Origin: Ilyonectria destructans
Taxonomy: Eukaryota; Ascomycota; Sordariomycetes; Hypocreales; Nectriaceae
Length of the DNA: 64,000 nucleotides
Direction of reading: 5' to 3'
Assembly (NCBI GenBank): GCA_020740775.1
Contig: JAHEWK010000001.1
Location: 5,828,001 to 5,892,000, forward strand
The notes below the pieces were generated by a model. The model was not told the DNA's origin. It made no database searches and was given only the letters and a program-made list of their open reading frames with translations. Made by a program: the position numbers and the translations under genes. This document shows, piece by piece, positions 24,927 to 34,117 of the stretch (its first letter is position 1; each line of letters starts with the position of its first letter).

Positions 24927-25689
24927 TGGAAATCCACGTTAGAGTACATGTACCATTCTTTGATAAATTTTTAATAACCAGCCAGTTCTATTGATGATTC
25001 TTTCTAGGTTTTAGAGCCCGATTTCCCCAAGCTCCAAGTTCAGAATCACTCTCCCTGAGCTGCTTGATGGAAGTAGTAACACTTGACGGGCAATATGCGG
25101 TGAGTGGGGAAAGTCCCCTGTTAGTGATCAGAGGGGTGGATCTTGGCGGTTTGGAAGGCATGACAATGGAGAAGACGACAAGGGAGTCAAGACAAGACGA
25201 GTGGGTAACTAGAGGGAGAGCTGGAGTGGCGATGGAGGGGCACTGGGCTTGGTGGGGTAGAGCACAGCCGCGCATGTCCAGCTGAACTACCCTGGAGGTG
25301 AGACGTTTTAAAACATATTTGTATGAATATGGACTCTACAGTGTCATAAGGCAATTCTGGTGGCTGGCCTGGTTCACATCAGAGTCGGTTACTGGCGGTG
25401 TCGGGCATCTAGACCAATGGGGTTCTATTTATATCGTGGGATGATGATGCACTTGGAAATGCAGGGACAGGGAGGCACGCTTGGGCTCTAAAGTAGCTCT
25501 TGCTAGCTGAGCATTAGTTGGCTACCACGTACGTCGGCTGTGTCACAGCAGCTGGGAGGGAATAACTTCATACCTCCATATACATATAAAACAGCATCAT
25601 CGCAATCTTCCTCCTCTTCTTTCCTCCCAGCTCTGTCTGTGTCTTTTCCGCCCCCGAGAATTAACACGCAGTGCATCCATCACCCCGCC
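24927..25689. other. Intergenic region NRDE2 to PLC
   Basis: The gap holds the 3' region of NRDE2 and the promoter of the phospholipase C gene. The last 110 bases contain a TATA box and a CT-rich leader. The antisense frames here are short and unsupported. Confidence 0.5.
25585..25590 (+). promoter_or_regulatory. TATA box of phospholipase C gene
   Basis: TATAAA sits 105 bases before the ATG at 25690, followed by a TCTTCCTCCTC pyrimidine tract. Its presence argues against the longer in-frame start at 25540, which would lie upstream of the TATA box. Confidence 0.55.
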
Positions 25690-27695
25690 ATGACTTCTCC
25701 CGTCGCCATCAACCCCTCCCAACAAGCGGGCGGCGGTGCCAGCGAAGGCGCTCGTTCGCTGACCTCAGTCAACGCAAACATCCAGAAGCGGCTCGAGAAG
25801 CTATTCCAGTCGCTTGCGGACCGGGACGACCACACGTGGAGCAATGCCCAGATTCGCTCCTTTGTCGAGACCACGCAGCGCCAGGGCCCTTCGCCCGCCC
25901 TCGACGAGCTGTTCGCCCGCGACAACCTCACTCTTGACGCCTTCCTGGCCTGGATGAAGTCTCGCCAGAGCGCTGCCACCACGCCGCCAAAGCCCGAGGA
26001 TCTCTCGTGGCCACTGTCCAGCTACTTCATCAGCTCCAGCCACAACACCTACCTGACGGGCAACCAGCTGTCTAGTGACAGCTCCACCAAGCCCTACACG
26101 GACACCCTGCTGCGAGGCGGCCGTTGCATCGAGATTGATGTCTGGGATGGCGACGAGTCCGATGCCGAGGGCACGAGCAGCAGCAGTAGTAGCAGCAGCG
26201 ACGAGGAAAATGGCAGAGGTAGGAAGCTCAAGGCTACCAAGAAGCGCGGCACCTTCAACATCCTCAAGGAGAAGCTTCACAGGACCAGCATCCACGACAA
26301 GAAAGAGGGTTCTACTACCTCTGCTACTCCTCCGACTAGCAGCAGTCCTGCTCCTACTACTCCTGTGTCTGGAGAACCTGAAGTCGCTATCGTCGAGCCT
26401 CGTGTCCTCCACGGCTACACCCTCACCAAGGAGGTGACCTTCCGGGCTGTCTGCATTGCCATCCGCGACAGTGCATTTACTGCTAGTGAGCTCCCTGTCA
26501 TCGTCTCGCTTGAGGTTCATTGTGGCCCCGAGCAGCAGCTCGCCATGGTTCGTATCATGAAGGAGGTCTGGGCTGGCCTTCTCACCCCGGGGCTTAGTGA
26601 AGACCCTACCGCCCTACCCAGTCCTGACGAGCTTCGTCGCAAGCTCATTATCAAGGTCAAGTATGTAGCCCCAGGCGCTGCCGCTGCCGCGACTGAAGAT
26701 ACCGACGAAGACGACCGGGCTCCCGTAAAACTGCCCGCTGGCAGCAAGCAAAGCAAGAACGTGAAGCCTGCAAAGATCATCCAGGAGCTTAGCAAGATGG
26801 GCACTTACTCGCGCGGTGTCACTTTCAAGACGCTCTCGCAGCCCGAGGCTGAAATGCCCACGCACATCTTCTCACTCTCTGAGAAGAAGGTTCAAGACGT
26901 GCACGAGAAGCAGGCCCACGAGCTCTTCAACCACAACCGCCACTTCTTCATGCGGACATACCCCTGGGGATTGCGAATTGGATCTTCCAACCTCGACCCG
27001 GCACTGTTTTGGCGAAAGGGAATCCAGATTGTGGCCTTGAACTGGCAGAATTGGGATGAGGGCATGATGCTCAACGAGGGTATGTTTGCTGGTACCGGTG
27101 GTTATGTGCTCAAGCCTCAGGGTAAGTTGTCTCTTGCTATCTCATTCGTCTCTCATTTTACGGCATGTCTTTGGACGTATACTGAATCATCGCAGGTTAT
27201 CGTCCTATCCGGGAACAGGATGATGCCGCCTCCAACACCATCGTCCGCAAAACGCTCAAGCTCGCCATAACCGTCCTCGCAGCGCAAAACATCCCCCTGC
27301 CCCCGGGCGACTCCTCCGCCAAGGGTTTCGAGCCCTACATCAAGGTCGAGTTGCACGTCGAGGGCCCTGAAGAGCTCCAGGGCGCCAAGATGCCCAACAA
27401 TGGCCACGAGCGCGAGGGTGAGTACAAGGTCCGCTCTCAAACCCACCGCGGCTGCGACCCGGATCTTGGTGCCGAGCGCCTCGCGTTCCCCAGCGTGCCC
27501 CACGTTGTTGATGAGCTGTCTTGGGTTCGCTTCACCATACGAGATGACGAGATTGTTCGCGATGACCTCGCTGCTTGGGCTTGTGTGCGGCTGGACCGTC
27601 TGGGACATGGTTACCGCTTCGTTCACCTGCTTGATTGCGAGGGCCGCCTGACGAACGGCGCTCTGTTTATCAAGATTGAGAAGAGTCTGACTTGA
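25690..27695 (+). CDS. PLC1: Phosphoinositide-specific phospholipase C (delta type), 643 aa
   Basis: Exon 1 is 25690-27121 and exon 2 is 27196-27695, with a 74-nt intron. The enzyme hydrolyses PIP2 to diacylglycerol and IP3. An EF-hand-like N-terminal region (about 25-95) precedes the X domain with H118-N119 (SSSHNTY), E148 and D150 (EIDVWDG), H241 (LHGYT) and E275 (SLEVH), matching the catalytic and calcium-binding residues of the family. A low-complexity Ser-rich insert of about 78 residues (roughly 155-235, including an eight-Ser run) separates D150 from H241. The Y domain carries a KPAKIIQELSKMGTYSRG segment, SLSEKK and NRHFFMRTYPWGLRIGSSNLDP. Exon 2 encodes the C2 domain. No PH domain is seen, as is common in fungal enzymes. 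It is expected at the plasma membrane and calcium dependent. Confidence 0.95.
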
Positions 27696-27984
27696 GAGGG
27701 AGTCACGGCTATAGATTTGGATGACGAAAATGATGACGACGACGACGTGATGTTTTGTTGGATAGGTTGAGATTGAGATAGAGAGCGAGATGTAACAGAC
27801 AGATAGATTGTCACATTTCAAGCGTGGCATGCATAGTCACAATGAGTATTCTAGCAGCACCGCATCACAAGCGAGAGAACTGGTGAATTGGAGCACAAAT
27901 ATCTTAACTACCGACAAGGCAGAAGAATCCCATTATTAATGATACAAAGCCGCTAGAGAGTTCATAATCATCACTGCATCACAA

Positions 27985-28932
27985 CTAGTAGTCGTTGTTA
28001 TCGTTGTCCCGACCGCCGCCCTGCTTCTTGATCTTGTTGTCGATGAAGTCGCCGGCCTTGTCCATGACCTTGCCCATGAGGCCACCGCTCTTCTCGTTGT
28101 CATTGTCACGACCCGAGGAGCCGTAGCTGTCGGAGCCGCCGTAGCCGCCAGAAGTCTTGTTGCTGGAGCCATACGAGTCATCGTTGTCGCGGCCCGAGGA
28201 GCCGTAGCTGTCGGAGGCGCCGACGCTACCAGAGAGCTTGGAGTCATACGAGTCATCGTTGTTGCCGGAGCCGTAGCTGCTAGAAGTAGTCTTCTTGCTG
28301 GAGCCATAAGAGTCGTCATCGTTGTTGCCGGAGCCATAGCTGCCAGAAGAAGTCTTGTTGCTGGAGCCGTAAGAGTCGTCGTCGTCATTGCGGCTGGAGC
28401 TGGTGTTGCCGTAGCCCCCGGACGAAGACTTGTTGCCCGAGCCGTAGGTGTCGTTGTCATTGTCGTTGTCACGACCGCTGGAGCCGTAAGCACCAGAGGT
28501 GTTATCGTCGCCAGTGCGGCGGCTGGACGAGTCGTTGTCCCGACCCGACGATCCGTAGGAATCGGTGTTGTCGCGACCGCTGGAGCCATAAGAGCTGGTG
28601 GTGTTGTCGTTGTCCCGACCCGACGATCCATAGGAATCGGTGTTGTCGCGACCGCTGGAGCCATAAGAGCTGGTAGTGTTGTCGTTGTCGTTGTCATTAC
28701 GGCTGGAGCCATATGAGTCGTTCTTGGACGATCCATAGGAGTCGGTGTTGTCGTTGTCACGGCCGCTGGAACCGTATGAGTCGGTGTTGTCGTTGTCACG
28801 GCGGTTAGACGAGCCCTGAAGAAGTACGTGTTAGTGTATGGGACGACATGTGTAGAGAGTAGATACACGTACGTAGCTGTCGTTGCCGCCGCTGCCGTAG
28901 CTGGACTCTTCGTTGTTGTCACGGTAAGACAT
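27985..28932 (-). CDS. YGSS-repeat intrinsically disordered protein, 296 aa
   Basis: Exon 1 is 28932-28873 and exon 2 is 28815-27985, with a 57-nt intron whose GTACGT donor follows the Tyr-20 codon. Almost the whole protein is built of degenerate units such as DSYGSSGRDN, NDNTDSYGSS and SYGSSNK. It therefore contains mainly Ser, Gly, Asp, Asn, Tyr and Arg, with no Cys or Trp and almost no hydrophobic residues. The C-terminal 30 residues differ: LMGKVMDKAGDFIDNKIKK is a predicted amphipathic helix, then GGGRDNDNNDY. It has no signal peptide. Composition resembles both hydrophilins (stress-protective hydrophilic proteins) and SYG-type phase-separating domains, and the true role is unknown. The antisense frame through the same DNA (long Thr-rich reading) is a shadow of the repeat. 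Confidence 0.8.
28534..28683. repeat. 75-bp tandem duplication inside YGSS gene
   Basis: Two adjacent 75-base units (28534-28608 and 28609-28683) differ at only two positions. Each encodes 25 residues on the minus strand, so frame is kept. The near identity, compared with the degenerate surrounding units, indicates a recent duplication. Confidence 0.85.
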
Positions 28933-31249
28933 GTTGAATGATGGAATAAGACCACGGGTATTGAAGTAGGAGTAGGAAGCTAATGTGGATGGGATTGAAG
29001 TATGAGTATGATGAACATGACCGGGAGAGGGGGAATGACGACTGTTTAATATATCACGACTGAGAGAGTGGTTCAGATGCCCTCACTCCCCCTCTCCGTC
29101 CGAGTGTGGACATCCTGACCAACAGTTCGCCTTGCTCATGGCACGCCCTCACCCACACGCCTGGACCGTCCCTCCAGAATGACGTGCCACGGGTGTCATG
29201 GGAATGGAAATGGCATCGGGCATGGCTTGCGATGCGAGCTGAAGCAAGCTTGCAACAGGCGGGTGTATAAGTGGGAACATGCATGGCATCAGCGGCACCT
29301 TAGCGATCCCACCAAGCTTTCCAAGGTTCCAGGCGGTCGGCAGGCCGTAGCCAGAGCCTGTTAGACCCGGAGCACGCCTTCGCTTGTGCCAAGGTGGCCC
29401 TGGAGCCGGCCAACCATGGCGATGGCGTCCCACACGGCGGCGCGGGTGATGGTCTCGGCCGCACCGTCGTGGGGTTGTGGAGGAAGTACTCGCTACAGCG
29501 GAGGGATATGCGACAGTACTTTGCCCTGTACGAATACAGAACTGCATGTCAATGTTGCACAGCGGCCAGGCTTCATCCAACTCAGCCCCTCCCTCCCAAT
29601 TCTCCCTCGTGTCATCGCCGTCGTCCCGCCTGTCTTCCCGCCTGTCATCCCGCAAAAACCGGTTGGCAACGCGCGGGTTCCTTGGTTCGATTGACGTATG
29701 TACCTGGTCGGATTTATCCGGTACGACATTGACGATTGCCAAACCTTGTTCGCAGCTCGACATCGTCATCCGCAATCGTATCCATCTCCAGTTGCCGCAA
29801 TTGGCCCGATTGTGACGACACGGAGGTGACACCAACGTCGTCATCTCGACAGCCCTCCGATCAGGCGAGGAGTGAGCACAGCAAGCACAAGCACAAAGAG
29901 AGCTTCCGTGGATAGCGGGGTAGACCAGACCTCCTCCTCGCTCGCTGCCTCTAGCCATCTCCGGCTGTCTCTGGCCGTCCCTCACTTGACCGGACGATCT
30001 GCCTGAGAGGTGCATTAGCGGTGATCTAGGCCACACTAACCGGAACTGCGCGCCCAGCTTGACAGGGTATCTATGGGTCTCGGCCCCGATGTGAACCCGG
30101 ACGAGCTGATCGCGGTGGGCTGTGCCAGCTGTCCAGAACCAGAATGAGGCTATTGAACTGGAGCGACGATCCCAGACCGTGGCACAAAGACCCTGTGCCG
30201 CTGAGATGAATGGTGGAGCCACCATGACAGCTCTTGCAGCCTCGTTTCTTGGAAACAACACCTCTTGTTCGGTTTCGGATAGACGGGAGAACCTTGCTCG
30301 ATGCCAATTGCCATGCCTATCCCATCTAGCTGCATGGCTTTGCTCCTCCAGCTATGTCTGAGATCCTGCTTGTACCGCCCGGGCCTCTTCACACCACCCA
30401 CAACCCATCCCGTGATAGTACAGATGCAGATGGCTGGACACAGAGCACCACTAGGCAGTGCTTGATGCCATGCCATGTTTGCTTTGTCTTCTCGGGGACG
30501 GACAATTCCGAATTCCCACAAGTGCCGGCCCCATGTCCATCCTACTTCTCTCTCCAGTCCATCCGCGTCTTTTCCTGCAAAGGAGTCGTAGCAGACCACC
30601 GGCGTCTTGCGTTAGGCCACCCCAAAACTCCGCTTCCGTAGCACGATATTATACTGTACATAGACTAGATCCTCTCGAAATCCCCAACCTTGCCCGTGCA
30701 CTTGTTCCAGACGCGTGGATGCGCATGCACCCAGTCCCAGCCATCATCTGGGTTTCCCACTATGCCCGGAGTAACCGGCCAGTACACCAGCTACATGTCC
30801 TCTCAATATCTACTGCTTGCTAGGCGGTATCCACGGGCTTGCAGAAAACTAGTCTCTTACACCGACACGCTGGCGGCATTTAAGATTCCATCGACGGTAA
30901 TTGGGGGAGTTGTGACGCCCGTCAGCCCTTGCGTCAGCCGTGAGCTTGTACGAATGTGCCATGGTTTAAGAGACGGTAGCACAATGGTAACTGCCGCAGG
31001 ACCGAGGTGACCCCACAACCTATGCAGTTTGACAAAAGAAATACTGGTCTTCTCTAAGAAGACTCCGAAACTGACGAATCTGTGAGGCGGGAGACGACGG
31101 AATCTGCGAGGCGATGATCCGCCACGGTGATGCCCTAGCTTGTCAAGTTCTTTATGAACTAGGCCGACCATGGTAGACTATACGTCGCGATTCTGTGGCA
31201 TCGTTTCGTAAATGACATGCAGAAGGCCCCGACTATCGGTACCACAAGT
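28933..31249. other. Large intergenic region with a 370-codon antisense-type open frame
   Basis: This 2.3-kb gap lies between the 5' end of the YGSS gene and the 3' end of PEX8. A 370-codon frame is open on the minus strand (30261-29149), and three plus-strand frames are also open around 29390-29815. The translations are Arg/Ser/Pro/Cys-rich with no motif, so I treat the region as stop-poor non-coding DNA rather than a gene. It may hold the distal promoter of the YGSS gene. Confidence 0.4.
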
Positions 31250-33307
31250 TCATAGCCGGCTTGTCCTGTCGGCACCAAGAGCTCCGCTCATCATGGCCGG
31301 CTGGTTCCCTCCCGAGAACACCAGGTCTCGACCCCCGTGGGTACCCCACCAGGCAACCCCGATAGCTGCTCGTTCCACATCCATTTCACCGCTCACTAGG
31401 ATTTCCAAGAGCCGGTTCTTGACAGGCTCCCGTAGTGCCGGATCGGCTATCTCGTGCATGGCTTGTGCAGCAATGGTAAGCCATTCCTCTAGCAAAGGAA
31501 GCGGGAGAAATGGTAAAGAGTCGACCAGCGCAAGGGTCAGTGAGCTCTGCTGAGAGAGAGGCTCTTCTTCTTGCTCAGAAGAGGCTGCCTGTGACACCGC
31601 ATCTGGCTTGAGAGGAATGGGGGTTGTCGATGCCGCCGTAGTATAGGACCGGAGCATCTCTAGCAGAGTCTCCGAAAATTGAGGTTCCATTTCCGCGATG
31701 GGGAAAGGTGGCGATACGATTTGCATGACTGTTTTGAAGGCCACTCGGAACTGACGGGGCGAGATCTGTTGCGGGAACGATTCGAAGAGCTTGATAACGT
31801 AAAACGGCGTTATTTGGATCGTGAGTGGGCTATGTTGGGGACAGGATAGGGTCGATAGAACTGCACTATGAGCAGACTCGAAAAGCTCTATCATAGATGA
31901 GGTCATCGCTCCCTCATGAGACATGTATGCTGTTGCAGGCTTTATGATGAGTGTCTCGCAAGCTGCGGTTGGTAGTGTCAGAGGAAGATGCTCTGCCAGG
32001 TTTAGGTAGAATAGGTCCAAGGTTCCCTGAAGATATGATGTGAAGACAGGAGCATTCTCCGCGGGACGGATTTCATGGAGCAAGGAGGAAGCTATAACCG
32101 CGTTGCGAGAGATGACATCGATGGATGTCAGGTAAGTGAAGGTGTACACTTGGAAAGCATTGTTGCCGTTCCGGGAGGAGATGAAGAAAAGGTTCCGTAG
32201 AATATGGAGCGACTTGGTGGCAATCCCGGGAGCTACCACGTCGTTCAGCATATAAGGGTCGAGTAGACTCCGAGATACGATGGATTGCAGCATAGCGACA
32301 ACTCCAAACATAAGTTTTCTTAACAGAGCCCACAGAGCCGGCCAGGTGCTGTTCAGCGTCTCAGGAGTTAATGCGGCCCCCTCCATTGCTGGATCGACCT
32401 CGCTTAGTCGGTTTCTCTGCCATGCGCCCAATACTTTGCAAGTGAAGTCGAGAAGAGCATCCTGAGCCTGAAGCACGACCCTGGTGTCCGTGACCTGCTG
32501 CACGACGTACCCCGTGAGCTTGGCCAGAGGGCCCATATTTGCCATAATCGGGCGCTTGTCAAGTTCTTGGAGCTGGCGGAACGAGGGCGTCATGGGGGAC
32601 CAGGCCAGCTGATGGCTGGGAGACTCGGCGACTTCGGCGCCAATGTCTGCAAGGAATTGTCCTTGGCAAAAGCCCTCCTCTGCCGTAATCGCCCATACGG
32701 CCAGCGGCAACAGCGCGTTGCAGTTGATCAGACTTCTGTGGTAGTCGGAGATCAACGGAAAAGCGAAGTTGAGGGCCATAACGATGGAGGCTCCGGCCAC
32801 AGGGCCATCCGCGAGCTGGGTCTCCAACGCCAAGTTTGCCGCGGTTACAACTGCTCCCTCCAACGTATTCCTCAGGCTCCGCGATAGTGATCTTCTTTCG
32901 TCCCCCTCCATGCCCATAAGCACTCCGGTAAGGATAAGAAGATGCTGCCACCGCCTCGACCGATCGTCGGCGCCCTTCACCACGGCTCGGGCCCATTCCT
33001 CGCAGCCCAGTCCGCCTCCTTCGCGGTCATCGCCGCCCTCTCTCCACGCGACCTCGTAGTTATGTATGCGTGTGGCGGCGGTGTTGTAAACGCTCATGAT
33101 CCGGATCGAGTTTCGAACCCCGCCGTGCTGGTGCCATACTGCCGGCGCAGTCAGGAGCTGCGACGTGAGGACGCCGAGATTCAGCGGGTTGGAGAGCTCG
33201 GTAAGAAGGTGGACGGTCGAGCCGAGGATCTGTTCCGTCTTGGAGGCATCGTGGGGGTCTTGGTAGTGCCGCAGCACGGTATTGAGGTGTCTGTTATCGC
33301 GATTCAT
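31250..33307 (-). CDS. PEX8: Peroxin Pex8-like intraperoxisomal protein, 685 aa, SRL terminus
   Basis: This is a single exon. The open frame extends upstream to 33418 but has no ATG there, so the first ATG (33307, MNRDNRHLNTVLRHYQDPHD) is taken as the start. The protein is helical throughout. It ends in Ser-Arg-Leu, a type 1 peroxisomal targeting signal. The N-terminal TVLRHYQDP and SQLLTAPAVWHQHGG stretches and the overall size fit the fungal Pex8 family (sometimes annotated Pex17), which sits inside peroxisomes and links docking and RING-finger export complexes of the matrix import machinery. Family assignment is from recall of the fungal protein, while the SRL terminus is seen directly. 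It is divergent from the TMEM170-like gene over 331 bp. Confidence 0.78.
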   Translation of the reverse strand: MNRDNRHLNTVLRHYQDPHDASKTEQILGSTVHLLTELSNPLNLGVLTSQLLTAPAVWHQHGGVRNSIRIMSVYNTAATRIHNYEVAWREGGDDREGGGLGCEEWARAVVKGADDRSRRWQHLLILTGVLMGMEGDERRSLSRSLRNTLEGAVVTAANLALETQLADGPVAGASIVMALNFAFPLISDYHRSLINCNALLPLAVWAITAEEGFCQGQFLADIGAEVAESPSHQLAWSPMTPSFRQLQELDKRPIMANMGPLAKLTGYVVQQVTDTRVVLQAQDALLDFTCKVLGAWQRNRLSEVDPAMEGAALTPETLNSTWPALWALLRKLMFGVVAMLQSIVSRSLLDPYMLNDVVAPGIATKSLHILRNLFFISSRNGNNAFQVYTFTYLTSIDVISRNAVIASSLLHEIRPAENAPVFTSYLQGTLDLFYLNLAEHLPLTLPTAACETLIIKPATAYMSHEGAMTSSMIELFESAHSAVLSTLSCPQHSPLTIQITPFYVIKLFESFPQQISPRQFRVAFKTVMQIVSPPFPIAEMEPQFSETLLEMLRSYTTAASTTPIPLKPDAVSQAASSEQEEEPLSQQSSLTLALVDSLPFLPLPLLEEWLTIAAQAMHEIADPALREPVKNRLLEILVSGEMDVERAAIGVAWWGTHGGRDLVFSGGNQPAMMSGALGADRTSRL

Positions 33308-33638
33308 TTGCTGCGACAGTTGCGATGGATGCGACCGGTGTTGATGTTGATGGGGAGTGGTTTGCGAAGAAGGTCGCGGCTCGGAGTTGTTCCCGGCGGT
33401 TGACGTTGGCGGATTCACGAGCTTTTGCCGAGGCTCCGAATGACGTTCCTGGGAAAGTGCTCCCCGGACCCCAGCGCATCGAACCTACCCCTGTCGCCGC
33501 CAATTCTACCGCCCCATCGCCGTCGCAACACCGCCAACGCCGCCAACATAAACAACGGCCAATCCTCCCATGATGGCACGGTACGTGGAATATCCGTCCC
33601 TCGGCCCAGCGACCAGGCAGCTAACCCGAGTCTCGCAG
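33308..33638. promoter_or_regulatory. Shared promoter and TMEM170 leader with 5' intron
   Basis: The 331 bp between the PEX8 and TMEM170 start codons include a likely intron in the TMEM170 leader (33581-33638: GTACGT donor, CTAACC branch, CGCAG acceptor). Two ATGs (33570 and 33573) lie just before the donor. Unspliced they are in frame with the main start; spliced they are out of frame and terminate at 33694-33696. Confidence 0.6.
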
Positions 33639-34117
33639 ATGGCCCTCCCCAACGTTCCTCCCGAGACCTACAGCACGCCGCGCTTTCCGTCCCTGAACGT
33701 CCAGACCCTATATGACACCACCGCGGACAAGCGATACACACTCTACTATGTTCTGGATGTCTGGCGCTTTACGCTGATGTGGACGCTCGTCATTTACGCA
33801 CTGTTCCATATGGGCGCAGTTCTGGTTGCCATGTTCACGCATGGCTGGAAGAAGTCGTCCTGGAAGTACCTCTGGGCGGTGCCTGTGGTGTACCTCGTCA
33901 TGGCCGGCCTTGAAGCCGTCATGGCCGGCAGCATCGTTGGTTTAGTGTCAGTGCACCCAATAACGTCTCTCCAGATGTGATCTAACGTCAATATAGGCTG
34001 GGCGCTGTATATTCGGCGGGATACTACGAAATGAATACGTGGATACCGTGTACTTGGGGGTTCATCAACGTGCTGGTTCTGATCATTTCGTCATTCTCGA
34101 TACAAGGCGGGCTTTAG
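33639..34117 (+). CDS. TMEM170-family integral membrane protein, 142 aa
   Basis: The exons are 33639-33946 and 33997-34117, with a 50-nt intron (GTCAGT donor, TCTAAC branch, TATAG acceptor). After a polar N-terminus (residues 1-35) there are three hydrophobic segments (about 42-66, 75-100, 118-140). The segments YYVLDVWRFTLMWTL, GSIVGLVLGAVYSAGY and WIPCTWGFINVLVLI match the TMEM170 family pattern as I know it. Human TMEM170A shapes ER sheets and the nuclear envelope; the fungal role is not known to me. I chose the ATG at 33639 because the upstream ATGs lie before a leader intron and fall out of frame once it is removed. Confidence 0.82.

Noticed and set aside
25540..25689. Phospholipase C start at 25540
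   Set aside because: This ATG lies upstream of the TATA box at 25585, so it is probably not in the mRNA.
25801..26520. 239-codon minus-strand frame
   Set aside because: Antisense shadow of the phospholipase C X domain, which has all catalytic residues.
27936..28955. 339-codon Thr/Ala/Pro-rich minus-strand frame over the YGSS gene
   Set aside because: It is an alternate frame of the DNA repeat. The YGSS reading has an ATG, a consensus intron, balanced composition and a non-repetitive C-terminus.
31250..33418. Longer Pex8 start at 33418
   Set aside because: The frame opens with GTG and has no ATG before 33307; the extra N-terminus would also eat into the divergent promoter.
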